A stretch of 64,000 bases of DNA from Prauserella isguenensis (GTDB lineage Bacteria; Actinomycetota; Actinomycetes; Mycobacteriales; Pseudonocardiaceae), in the NCBI RefSeq assembly GCF_014191605.1, contig NZ_JACHWU010000001.1, positions 558,001 to 622,000 of the forward strand. Direction: 5' to 3'. Position numbers and translations under genes: made by a program. Position 1 is the first letter of the stretch. Each line of letters opens with the position of its first letter. Of the stretch, positions 1-8,058 are shown in pieces. The notes beneath the pieces were generated by a model, which did no database searches, was not told the origin of the DNA, and saw only the letters and a list, made by a program, of their open reading frames with translations.

Positions 1-306
1 GCCCTCGGTCTGCCAGGACTTCATGCCGCCCGCCACGTTGACGGCGTCGACCAGTCCCGCCGCGTTGAGCCACGCCGTCGCCTGCGCGGACCGGCCCCCG
101 GTGCGGCAGATGACGTACACCGGACGGTCATCGGGCAGTTCGGCCAGTCTGTCGGTGCTTGCGGGCAGGTCGCCGAGCGGGATGTGCACCGCGTCGGGCG
201 CGTGTCCCGCGGCCCATTCGTCGGCCTCACGGACGTCGAGCAGCACCGCACCGTCGGCGGGCAGGTCGGACACACGTGTCGTCGGGATCTCGGCTGGGTT
301 CACCAC
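1..306 (-). CDS. Rhodanese-domain sulfurtransferase, 3' end outside window
   Basis: The reading frame from GTG at 306 gives a single rhodanese-like domain of about 100 residues with no stop before the window edge, so the C-terminus is missing. The substrate-binding loop reads V-I-C-R-T-G-G-R-S-A, in which the Cys is the persulfide-carrying catalytic residue. Upstream, L-L-D-V-R-E-A-D-E-W is the usual CH2A-type motif. An overlapping ATG at 314 is out of frame. The protein most likely moves sulfane sulfur in the cytoplasm. It lies downstream of the symporter gene on the same strand with a 62-bp gap, and no functional link to that gene is visible. Confidence 0.85.
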   Translation of the reverse strand, partial: MVNPAEIPTTRVSDLPADGAVLLDVREADEWAAGHAPDAVHIPLGDLPASTDRLAELPDDRPVYVICRTGGRSAQATAWLNAAGLVDAVNVAGGMKSWQTEG

Positions 307-368
307 GAGCCCATCGTCGCACGAACCGCGTGACCACCGCGTAGGAGCGAGATCCGGCCCACGACCGG

Positions 369-2150
369 CTACTTGCGGTGGCGGCCCTGGGAGGTGCGGG
401 TGTGTTCCTCGGCGCGGCCGAACCGCTGCACGGCGCGGTCGCGCATGAAACCCAGTGGGTCGGGTGCGTGGAGCCGCAGCATGACGGCGCCGACGTCCTC
501 GGGGACACGGCTCGAGGTGCCGATGCTGACGAGGACGGTCAGGCCGAACGCCACCGGCACGGTGACGAGCGCGGGCCGTTCCAGCAGCCACGGCGCCCAC
601 CCGCCGGTGTGGGCGGACACGGCGTTCAGCACCACGGCCAGCAGGACGAGGCCGCCGCCGGTGCACATGCCGACCATCGCGCCGAGCCACGTGAGCCGCC
701 GCCACCAGACACCGAGCACGAGCAGCGGCGCGAACGTCGACGCGCCCAGCGCGAACGACATGCCGACGCTGAGGGCCAGGTCGTCGATCGGCAGGGTCAC
801 GGCCAGCAGCACGGCGATGCCGGCGACACCCACACTCGCCACCCGGTAGTCCCGTACCTTGCCCGCGAGCAGGTCGGTGGCGATGACGCCGGACATGCTG
901 GACACGAGGCCGGACGCCGTCGAGAGGAACGCTGCGAACGCCCCGGCCGCGAGCAACGCCGCGAGGATCTGCCCCGCCACACCCGACAGCATCGCCGTCG
1001 GCAGCGCGATCACCGCGGCGTCCGTCTCGCCGGTGATCAGCAGCTCCGGCACGAACATCCGCGACAGCATCCCCAGCATCACGGGGAACAGGTAGAAGAG
1101 CCCCAGCAGCAACAGCACCTGCACGGTGGTGCGCCGCGCAGCCTTACCGTCCGGGTTGGTGTAGAAGCGCGACAGTACGTGCGGCAGGCCCATCGTGCCG
1201 AGCAGCAATGCCAGCAGCAGCGAGTACGTCGACAGCAGCCCGGACAGGTCGGTGCTCGGCAGGAGCCAGTCGAGGTTGGCCGATGTCGCCTGGTCGACGG
1301 TCGGAACGGCGGCGCCTTCGGGGAACGTCAGCTCGGACCCGGCGTCGACGGTGTGCTGCGAGCCGGCGTGCCAGGTGGTCCAGCCCGCGCCGCCGGAGCC
1401 GTCGTCGACGCGCACCCGTGTCAGGGTGTCGACGCCGAGGGTGACGTCCGTGTCGACCGTGACGGTGGTGTGCGCGGCGAAGTTCGGCGGCGCGGGTTCG
1501 TCGAGGCTGCCCGCCGACCCCGGGGCGCCCGCACCACCGGCGACGAACACCGCGCACAGCACGAACGTCGGTGCAGCGATCGCGAAGAGCTTGAACCAGT
1601 ACTGGAACGCCTGCAGCAGCGTGATGGCGCGCATGCCGCCACCCATGACGTTGTAGGCGATCACCACCGTGACCAGCACCGACCCGACCCACGCCGGCGT
1701 CGGCATGATCATCGTCAGCGCCAGCCCCGCGCCCTGCAGCTGCGGCAGCAGGTACAGCACCCCGATGAACACCACGAACCACGTCGAAGCGGTGCGCAGT
1801 ACGGGCGAGGACAGCCGGGCCTCCATGAAGTCCGGCAGCGTGTAGGCGCCCGACCGCCGCAGCGGCCCGGCGACGAACAGCATCAGTGCGAGGAACCCGG
1901 CCGTGAACCCGATCGGGAACCACAGCGCGTCGGCGCCCTCCTTGAGCACCAGTCCGGCGATGCCGAGGAACGAGGCTGCGGAGATGTACTCGCCCGCGAT
2001 GGCGGCGGCGTTGCGCCGCGAGCGCACGGTGCGGCGGGCGACGAGGAAGTCGTGGGTGCTGCGCGCGAACCGCGATGTGCGGTGACCGAGGTAGAAGGTC
2101 ACCACCACGACCAGCGTGACGCTGACCAGGGCCCACGGGTTCACCTGCAC
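369..2150 (-). CDS. Sodium:solute symporter (SSS family), acetate/monocarboxylate-permease type
   Basis: 593 residues with about 13 hydrophobic segments. The A-G-E-Y-I-S-A-A-S-F-L-G-I-A-G stretch near residues 52-66 is typical of cation/acetate symporters (ActP/MctC/DhlC branch of SSS). A polar insert around residues 210-295 between membrane segments, rich in Val/Thr/Asp, is probably extracellular. GTG at 2150 is preceded by a strong GAGGAAGG ribosome-binding site. The gene sits 37 bp behind a small two-TM protein, which in turn follows a LytTR regulator, so the three probably form one transcript. By analogy with MctC of Corynebacterium and the pyruvate carriers controlled by LytS/LytTR pairs in enterobacteria, the substrate is likely acetate, pyruvate or propionate. 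The exact substrate cannot be read from the sequence. Confidence 0.88.
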   Translation of the reverse strand: MQVNPWALVSVTLVVVVTFYLGHRTSRFARSTHDFLVARRTVRSRRNAAAIAGEYISAASFLGIAGLVLKEGADALWFPIGFTAGFLALMLFVAGPLRRSGAYTLPDFMEARLSSPVLRTASTWFVVFIGVLYLLPQLQGAGLALTMIMPTPAWVGSVLVTVVIAYNVMGGGMRAITLLQAFQYWFKLFAIAAPTFVLCAVFVAGGAGAPGSAGSLDEPAPPNFAAHTTVTVDTDVTLGVDTLTRVRVDDGSGGAGWTTWHAGSQHTVDAGSELTFPEGAAVPTVDQATSANLDWLLPSTDLSGLLSTYSLLLALLLGTMGLPHVLSRFYTNPDGKAARRTTVQVLLLLGLFYLFPVMLGMLSRMFVPELLITGETDAAVIALPTAMLSGVAGQILAALLAAGAFAAFLSTASGLVSSMSGVIATDLLAGKVRDYRVASVGVAGIAVLLAVTLPIDDLALSVGMSFALGASTFAPLLVLGVWWRRLTWLGAMVGMCTGGGLVLLAVVLNAVSAHTGGWAPWLLERPALVTVPVAFGLTVLVSIGTSSRVPEDVGAVMLRLHAPDPLGFMRDRAVQRFGRAEEHTRTSQGRHRK

Positions 2151-2187
2151 GCACGCCTTCCTCGCGGAGTTTCCCGGCGGCTCGCCC

Positions 2188-2787
2188 TCAGTTCTCGATC
2201 ATGTTCACGAAGTCCTGTTCGCGCCGCTCGGCCAGCCGGTTGTACCACAGTCCGACGCCGAACATGAGCGGGAACGGCGCCACCGCGAGCAGCAGCCACG
2301 GCAGCGGAATGCCCGCCAGGCGCAGTTCGGCGGCCGCGGGGACGGCGTAGAACACCGCCGGGATGGCGCACAGCACCACCAGCACCAGCAGGCCGAGCAG
2401 CACGGCCGTGCGCAGCTGCACCTTGACGAGATCCTTGATGAGCAGTTCGCCCCAGCTGGTCTGCTGCTCGAGCTCGACCCGCGCGCGCAGGCTCGTCGAC
2501 GACCGGCTCGGTTCGGCCAGGACGACGCGCTGCCTGCGGATTCGCGGCTGCCGGGGCTCCGAGGCGCGGGGTTCGGGATTGCGCTGGTCCGAGGCGCGGG
2601 AGGCCGAGTGGGACGCCGCCGCGTGCGAAGGACCCCTCGACGACCGCGGCTGCTGCGGCTGCTGCGACGGCCCCTGAACGAACGGTTCGGGTGCGAACGG
2701 CTTCGCGGGCTTGCCGAGCGTCGGATCCGGCTCGCGGATGCCGCCCGGCCTGCCTGCCGGGTCCGGTGGGTCCGTCGGGTCCCCCAC
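2188..2787 (-). CDS. Small membrane protein with disordered N-terminus, symporter partner (DUF485-like position)
   Basis: 199 residues. The first 110 or so are Pro/Ser/Arg-rich and look disordered. Two hydrophobic helices follow (about residues 128-150 and 160-185), ending in a short charged tail. In many bacteria a two-helix DUF485 protein is encoded directly before SSS acetate permeases. The position and topology here match, although the sequence itself does not clearly show the DUF485 signature. The start lies 6 bp after the stop of the LytTR regulator and the stop is 37 bp before the symporter, which supports co-transcription. It may assist folding or regulation of the symporter (inference). 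Confidence 0.7.
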   Translation of the reverse strand: MGDPTDPPDPAGRPGGIREPDPTLGKPAKPFAPEPFVQGPSQQPQQPRSSRGPSHAAASHSASRASDQRNPEPRASEPRQPRIRRQRVVLAEPSRSSTSLRARVELEQQTSWGELLIKDLVKVQLRTAVLLGLLVLVVLCAIPAVFYAVPAAAELRLAGIPLPWLLLAVAPFPLMFGVGLWYNRLAERREQDFVNMIEN

Positions 2788-2793
2788 GGCCCG

Positions 2794-3633
2794 TCACCCT
2801 GCTCGCGAGGAGCCGACCAGTTTGTCCTTGAGCGCCCGCGTGTGTCTGCGGGAAACGGGCAGCACCTTCTCCTCGTCGCCCAACACGACCTGGTAGCCGC
2901 CCTGGGCCATGCGCAGTTCCGTGATCAGCGGCAGCGCGACGAGGTACGACCGGTGGATCCGCACGAACCCGGCGCCTCCCCAGCGTTCCTCGAGCTGGGC
3001 CAGCGGGATGCGCACCAGGTGGCTGCCCTCGGTGGTGTACAGCCGCGCGTAGTCGCCCTGCGCCTCGACCCACCGGACCGACGAACGGGGGATGAGCTTG
3101 GTCGTGCCGCCCAGTTCGACGGGGATGACCTCCTCGTCTCCCCCGGTGCCGTCGTCGGCGGCCGGTTCCGCGGCCGCACCTGCGACGGCACTGCGCACGG
3201 GCTGCGTGTCGAGTTTGTCGAGCACGCGGCCGATGGCCTTGTCGATGCGTTCCTGCCTGGCCGGTTTCAGCACGTAGTCGACCGCGCCGAGGTCGAACGC
3301 GTCGACGGCCTCGCTCGCATAGCCGGTGACGAACACCAGCACCGGCGCGGGGTTCAGCGATGCGAACACCCGCGACATCTCCATGCCGGACAGTCCGGGC
3401 ATGTTGATGTCGGCGAACACCGCGTCGACGGGCGGGAGGCCGGCGTCCTTGCGCCGGTTGATGTCCTCGTCCTCGGATCCGAGCAACCGCAGCGCCTCGG
3501 ACGCGTCGACGGCCGGAATCACCCGGCCGACGACGTCGTTCGACTCGAGACAGTGCCGGAGCTGGTCAAGGCCGGGTAGCTCATCGTCAACCGCCAGGAC
3601 GAGGAGCTTTCGGTTGTCATCACGAGCACTCAC
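2794..3633 (-). CDS. LytTR-type response regulator
   Basis: 279 residues. The N-terminal receiver domain has the acidic pair D16/D17, phospho-acceptor D75 (in F-A-D-I-N-M-P-G), T103 and K123. A stretch at about residues 53-68 (S-E-D-E-D-I-N-R-R-K) lengthens the receiver loop. After an Ala/Gly/Asp linker (about 140-170) comes a LytTR DNA-binding domain (about 170-275) with the typical W-V-E-A-Q-G-D-Y and F-V-R-I-H-R-S-Y-L-V motifs. GTG at 3633 is the start. The partner kinase is very likely the LytS-like protein at 4728-6527, separated by the SppA-like gene. The regulator precedes the symporter genes, its probable targets, as in BtsSR/YpdAB systems that control carboxylate carriers. Confidence 0.92.
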   Translation of the reverse strand: MSARDDNRKLLVLAVDDELPGLDQLRHCLESNDVVGRVIPAVDASEALRLLGSEDEDINRRKDAGLPPVDAVFADINMPGLSGMEMSRVFASLNPAPVLVFVTGYASEAVDAFDLGAVDYVLKPARQERIDKAIGRVLDKLDTQPVRSAVAGAAAEPAADDGTGGDEEVIPVELGGTTKLIPRSSVRWVEAQGDYARLYTTEGSHLVRIPLAQLEERWGGAGFVRIHRSYLVALPLITELRMAQGGYQVVLGDEEKVLPVSRRHTRALKDKLVGSSRAG

Positions 3634-3697
3634 AGTGAGCGTTATCCTGCCGTGAGTACAGCGCGACTGTCTACACCGCTCCGGGCGAAACTCTGTG

Positions 3698-4540
3698 TCA
3701 TAGGCCGAAACGTGACCATGCGGCGCGGTGCTCCAGTGCCGTCAGGACCGCGGCCGCGGGAGCGCCCAGTCCGAGCCGCGCGGCCAGCGACTTCTTCGGC
3801 TCGGCCACCACGAGCTCGGCGTCGGGATAGCGCTCCGACACCACGTCGCGCAGGTTGCCGACCCGGTCGACGAGGCCGAGCTCCGCGGCACGCTGGCCGA
3901 GCCACACGTCGCCGGTGAACAAGTCCCTCTCCGCCGAGAGCTTGCTCCCGCGACGCTCGCGGACCCACTCGGCGAACAACCCGTGCAGATCCTCGTGCAC
4001 GCCCTTGAGCCACTCGACGTCCTCGTCCTTCTCCGGGCTGAACGGGTCGAGCCTCGCCTTGTTCTGCCCCGCGGTGTACAGGCGCCGTTCGATGCCGAGC
4101 CGGTCGATGAGCCCGGTGAACCCGAACCCGCCGCTGATCACGCCGATCGAACCGACCTGCGACGTGCGGTGCGCGACGATCTCGTCCCCTGCGCAGGCGA
4201 GCCAGTAGCCACCGGAGGCGGCGATGTCCTCGCAGAACGCGATGACCGGCACGTTCTTCTCGTCGGCCAGCTGCCGGATGCGCTCGGCGATCAACCCCGA
4301 CTGGGTGGGCGCGCCGCCGGGCGAGTTGATCTGCAGCGCGACCGCCTTGAGGTTCTCGTGACCGAACGCCCTGGTCAGAGCCGATTCGACGGTCGAGAGG
4401 TTCAGCACGCCCCTGCCGACGGGTGACGCGTGCTGCGTGATGATGCCGTGCAGTTTCACCACCGCGACGACGTCCTTGTCCCTGCGCTCGATCCGGTCCC
4501 CTACGACGGGAATCCGGCCCGCCAGCCCGCTCTTCGCCAT
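3698..4540 (-). CDS. SppA-like S49 serine peptidase
   Basis: 280 residues from ATG 4540. An upstream in-frame start at 4657 exists, but the 4540 start has a G-rich site just before it and begins where family similarity begins. The S49 core shows I-N-S-P-G-G near residue 71, the catalytic Ser109 in A-A-S-G-G-Y-W and the general-base Lys161 in G-Q-N-K-A-R-L-D-P-F. This is the Ser/Lys dyad of short SppA peptidases, which cleave leftover signal peptides or membrane peptides. No N-terminal membrane anchor is visible, unlike many SppA proteins. The gene is inserted between the kinase and response-regulator genes of one two-component pair, on the same strand. Confidence 0.9.
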   Translation of the reverse strand: MAKSGLAGRIPVVGDRIERRDKDVVAVVKLHGIITQHASPVGRGVLNLSTVESALTRAFGHENLKAVALQINSPGGAPTQSGLIAERIRQLADEKNVPVIAFCEDIAASGGYWLACAGDEIVAHRTSQVGSIGVISGGFGFTGLIDRLGIERRLYTAGQNKARLDPFSPEKDEDVEWLKGVHEDLHGLFAEWVRERRGSKLSAERDLFTGDVWLGQRAAELGLVDRVGNLRDVVSERYPDAELVVAEPKKSLAARLGLGAPAAAVLTALEHRAAWSRFGL

Positions 4541-4727
4541 GCCCCCACCGTAGCGACGATCACCGCGTCGGGCGGCTCCGAAATCCGCCACGAACGGACC
4601 CGACCCGACCGGTGGCACCGGTGCGCAGGTCCGTCCGGGCGATACGAGCCCGATCACACCGGTTCCCGGTTCTGCCGGTTCTCAGTGCAGCCGGCCCTCA
4701 GCGGTGCAGGAACCAGTGTTGCCGGGC

Positions 4728-6527
4728 TCAGGTGGACCGGGGTGTGGACGTCGGGTCGGGCTCTTCGTCGGCCCGGCGTTTCCGTTCCGCGGGCTTGCCG
4801 CCGCGCGCGGCGGCCTGGGCTGCGCGGGCGGCCTGCTTCGCCTCGGATGCCTGGCGCGCGACCGGCCTGCGCGACGGCTGCGACGACGTCTGCCGTGTGC
4901 CCTGCCCCGGGGCGGGGTTCTCCTGGGGAGGTGCGGCGGGCGGCTGTTGCGTCGACGGGCGCTGCTGGCCCGGTGACGACGCCCCGTGCGCCGGTGTCAT
5001 CCCGGGGTGGGTCGAACCGCGCCTGCCCGCTGGCGAACTGGGCTGTGCCGGTGCCGGTCCTGCCGGTCCTGCCGGTCCGGGTGCGGGGCCGCCTCGTCCC
5101 GAGCCGGGCTGTCCCGAGCCGGGCTGGCCTGGGCCGGGCTGGCCGGGGACGGACTGCGCCGCGGCGGGCTGCGTGGGCGGTGTCGAGGGCGGCTGCGCCG
5201 GGGCCGGAGGCGCCGTGGGAGCTCCGGAGCCGTCCGGCACGGAACCGCTCGACGTCGCCGCGAGCGAACCGTCCGCCGCCACGCCGCCCGGAAGGGCGGA
5301 CGGGTCGTCGTCCGACGTGCCCTCGGCGGCGAACTTCAGCATGTCGGGCCGTACGCCGCGCACGAACTTCGGCACCCGCATCGTCACCTTCATGCCCGCG
5401 CCGGGAGCGGTCTCGACGACCAGCGAGTAGCGGTTGCCGAACACCTGACTCATCCGGCGGTTGATGCCGGTCAGGCCGATGTGCGCGCTGGAACGCGAGT
5501 CGCGCATGCCGTCGAGCTGCTTCGGGTCCATGCCGACGCCGTCGTCCTCGACACTGATCTCGGCCTCGGTGCCGTAGTCCTGCGCCGTCACGGTGACGGT
5601 GCCGCCGCCCGGCTTGTTCGCGATGCCGTGTTTGACGGCGTTCTCCACCAACGGCTGGATGAGCAGGAACGGCACGACGACGGACTGCACCTCGGGCGCG
5701 ATCTTCAGTCGCACGCCGAGCCTGCCGCCGTAGCGTGCGCTCTCGATGGTGAGGTAGCGGTCGATGTTGCGCAGCTCGTCCGACAGTGTCGTGAACGTGC
5801 CCTCGGTGCGGAAGCAGTAGCGCGTGAAGTCGGCGAAGTCCTGCAGCAGTTCGCGCGCCTCTTCCGGATCGGTGCGAATGAGCGAGGAGATCGTGTTCAG
5901 CGCGTTGTAGACGAAGTGCGGCGAGATCTGCGCCCGCAGTGCCTTGATCTCGGCCTGGTGCAGCTGGTGCTTGGTGTCCTCGAGCCGCGCCGCCTCGAGC
6001 TGGGTGCCGACGAACCGTGCGACGGCGTCTGCCATCTGCACGATGCGTTTGCCCTTGGTCTTGCCGACGACGATCAGCACCGCGTCGGTCTCGCCCTCGA
6101 CGATGAGCGGCACGAGCACGGCGGTGCGCATCCTGCAGGTGCCGCGGTGGTTGCAGGGCATTTTGTCGTGCGAGACGACCTCGCGGCGGTGTTTGCGGAT
6201 GCAGGTGCCGATGGTGTCGACCAGGTCGACGTAGTGGTCGTTGGCCTCGCCGTCCCAGGCCAGCAGCGTTCCCTCGCCGTCGGTGATGCCCACGGCGACG
6301 CCCTTCAGCAGCTTCAGCAACCTACTCGTCATCTTCTCCGCGGCGGCCTGGTCGAGACCTTCGCGGAGTTCGAGCGGCGCCTTCGCCATGACGTACACGG
6401 CCTCGAGCACGGCGTCGTCGATCGCGCTCGTCGGTTTCCGCCGCTTCAGCAGCACGATCGCGAGCGTGATCACGAGCAGCGCAATGATCGCCCCCAGGGC
6501 GATCGGCACGGTCAGCTGCTCGGACAC
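4728..6527 (-). CDS. LytS-like sensor histidine kinase with GAF-type sensor and long disordered tail
   Basis: 599 residues. One N-terminal membrane helix (about 7-28) is followed by a GAF-like sensor region (about 35-180) carrying C109, C125 and C131 (C-x15-C-x5-C). The His_kinase (PF06580) dimerisation box has phospho-acceptor H204 in S-P-H-F-V-Y-N-A-L-N. The ATPase domain has the N-box around N296 and D-D-G-V-G-M near 328-333. After residue 403 about 195 residues of Pro/Gly/Gln/Ser-rich sequence form a disordered tail ending in an Ala/Lys/Arg-rich stretch. GTG at 6527 is the start. The kinase should phosphorylate the LytTR regulator two genes downstream. The three cysteines could bind a metal or sense redox state, which is inference. 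Confidence 0.92.
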   Translation of the reverse strand: MSEQLTVPIALGAIIALLVITLAIVLLKRRKPTSAIDDAVLEAVYVMAKAPLELREGLDQAAAEKMTSRLLKLLKGVAVGITDGEGTLLAWDGEANDHYVDLVDTIGTCIRKHRREVVSHDKMPCNHRGTCRMRTAVLVPLIVEGETDAVLIVVGKTKGKRIVQMADAVARFVGTQLEAARLEDTKHQLHQAEIKALRAQISPHFVYNALNTISSLIRTDPEEARELLQDFADFTRYCFRTEGTFTTLSDELRNIDRYLTIESARYGGRLGVRLKIAPEVQSVVVPFLLIQPLVENAVKHGIANKPGGGTVTVTAQDYGTEAEISVEDDGVGMDPKQLDGMRDSRSSAHIGLTGINRRMSQVFGNRYSLVVETAPGAGMKVTMRVPKFVRGVRPDMLKFAAEGTSDDDPSALPGGVAADGSLAATSSGSVPDGSGAPTAPPAPAQPPSTPPTQPAAAQSVPGQPGPGQPGSGQPGSGRGGPAPGPAGPAGPAPAQPSSPAGRRGSTHPGMTPAHGASSPGQQRPSTQQPPAAPPQENPAPGQGTRQTSSQPSRRPVARQASEAKQAARAAQAAARGGKPAERKRRADEEPDPTSTPRST

Positions 6528-6629
6528 GGCGTCAATGCTGGAGGGTCACCGTCGCGGTGGCAAGGCCCGCAGGAGTACTTCGCGTATCCGATTCGACACT
6601 CACCGTCATGGGCCATATGGGCGAGGCCC

Positions 6630-7523
6630 TCACTTGACGAGCCGTGACAACCGCCGATCGGCGAGTGGTTTCCCGCCGGTCTGGCACGTCGCGCAGTACT
6701 GGAACGCCTTGTCGGCGAAGGAGACCTCACGCACCGTGTCGCCGCACACCGGGCACGGCAGGCCCGTCCGCCCGTGTACGCGCAGTCCCGACCGCTTCTC
6801 GCCCTTCAGCCGTGCGGCGTCCTGACCGACGGAACGCTCCACAGCGGCGGTCAGCACGCCGTGCAGAGCGTCGAACAGCGCGTCGAGGTCCTCGGACGTC
6901 AGCCTGGCCGGCGTCGCGTACGGCGACACCCGCGCGGTGTGCAGGATCTCGTCGGAGTAGGCGTTTCCGATGCCCGCGACGGTCTTCTGGTCGGTGAGCA
7001 CGGTCTTGATCCGGCGTGTCTCGCCGGTGAGCAGCGCTTCGAGCCGGTCGCGGTCCAGGTCGAGCGCATCGGGACCGAGCGCGGCGATGCTGGGCACCTC
7101 GGCGGGATCGGTGACGATCCAGACGGCGAGCCCCTTCTTCGTGCCTGCCTCGGTGAGGTCGAACCCCACGTGCCGGGGCGCGGAGCCCGGGTCGGCTGCC
7201 GCATCGTCGGCGGACAGGTGCGTGCGCAGGGCGAGCGGGTTCTTGCGGCCCGGTGCAGGCGGCTTCGCGGGCAGGTCGTCCGACCAGCGCAGCCAGCCCG
7301 CCCGGGCCAGGTGGACGATCAGGTGGAGGTCGCCGCACTCGACGTCGAGGTGCTTGCCGTGCCGCCCGGCGCCGGTGACCTCGCGGCCGCGCAACTCCGT
7401 GTATGCGGGCGTGACGGTCTTGAGCACGCTCAGCGACACGACGTCGATCCGGGTCACCGCGCGGCCGACCGCGTGCTCGCGCAGATGGTGTGCGAGCGCT
7501 TCGACCTCGGGTAACTCGGGCAC
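6630..7523 (-). CDS. Formamidopyrimidine-DNA glycosylase / Nei family repair enzyme
   Basis: 297 residues. The N-terminus M-P-E-L-P-E-V-E carries the catalytic Pro (after Met removal) and Glu of the Fpg/Nei family. A central H2TH region contains K-T-V-L-T-D-Q-K-T-V-A-G-I-G-N-A-Y. The C-terminal zinc finger is C-x2-C-x16-C-x2-C (about residues 253-276). It excises oxidised bases and nicks the abasic site. The family split between Fpg (MutM) and Nei cannot be decided here, although actinobacteria usually keep several paralogues. The start is GTG at 7523, and the fourth codon is TTA, a rare leucine codon in such GC-rich genomes. It follows the small membrane-protein gene by 5 bp, so the two are probably co-transcribed. 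Confidence 0.92.
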   Translation of the reverse strand: MPELPEVEALAHHLREHAVGRAVTRIDVVSLSVLKTVTPAYTELRGREVTGAGRHGKHLDVECGDLHLIVHLARAGWLRWSDDLPAKPPAPGRKNPLALRTHLSADDAAADPGSAPRHVGFDLTEAGTKKGLAVWIVTDPAEVPSIAALGPDALDLDRDRLEALLTGETRRIKTVLTDQKTVAGIGNAYSDEILHTARVSPYATPARLTSEDLDALFDALHGVLTAAVERSVGQDAARLKGEKRSGLRVHGRTGLPCPVCGDTVREVSFADKAFQYCATCQTGGKPLADRRLSRLVK

Positions 7524-7528
7524 GGTGG

Positions 7529-7969
7529 CTACTCCACGGGGTGCAGCGGACCTTCGAAGTCCGGCAAATCGTGCTGGGCGATCGACTTGGCGATCCGTTT
7601 CACCTCGCCGTTGATGTTGAACACGCCGCTGACCGTGCCGACCCAGCGTTCGGACGGGTGGTCACCGGTCGGGTCGCCGTCGGTCTCGGCCACGACGGTC
7701 CAGGGCCTGCGCAGCACCCACCGCAGCGGGAAGAACAGCGCGATCAGCAACAGGCCGTACGGCACGAACTCCGGGATGACCAGACGGTCCGGCATCGACA
7801 GCACCAGCGCACCCGCCAACGCCAGCGCCACGCCCGCCATCATGACTCCCGGCGTGTAGTTCGCGGCGGCGTCGTGCTCGAAGTCGTCGGCGGTCGCGGG
7901 CTGCCGCCACTCCATGTGCGCCCGGATGACCCATTCCCGGCCGTCGTTTCCCCGGACCAGCCGGTTCAT
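7529..7969 (-). CDS. Two-TM membrane protein of unknown function
   Basis: 146 residues from ATG 7969, chosen because GGAGGAACGTG lies directly before it. A longer frame from 8062 has no such site. The N-terminal 45 residues are polar, two hydrophobic helices lie at about 45-62 and 70-90, and a polar C-terminal part contains a G-V-F-N-I-N-G-E-V-K-R motif. I do not recognise a family. It is 5 bp upstream of the Fpg/Nei gene on the same strand, so co-transcription is likely, but a shared role is not evident. Confidence 0.75.
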   Translation of the reverse strand: MNRLVRGNDGREWVIRAHMEWRQPATADDFEHDAAANYTPGVMMAGVALALAGALVLSMPDRLVIPEFVPYGLLLIALFFPLRWVLRRPWTVVAETDGDPTGDHPSERWVGTVSGVFNINGEVKRIAKSIAQHDLPDFEGPLHPVE

Positions 7970-8058
7970 CACGTTCCTCCGCAGCCCGCCGGTGTCCCTG
8001 TCGGTGACAGAAGCACGTACCTCACCGTTCCTGTCGGTAACAGACGTTACCGGGAGTG

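Noticed and set aside
378-2267. Long plus-strand open frame antisense to the symporter
   Set aside because: Arg/Gly/His/Gln-rich composition without domains. It is the usual mirror of a high-GC gene on the other strand, which has clear family motifs.
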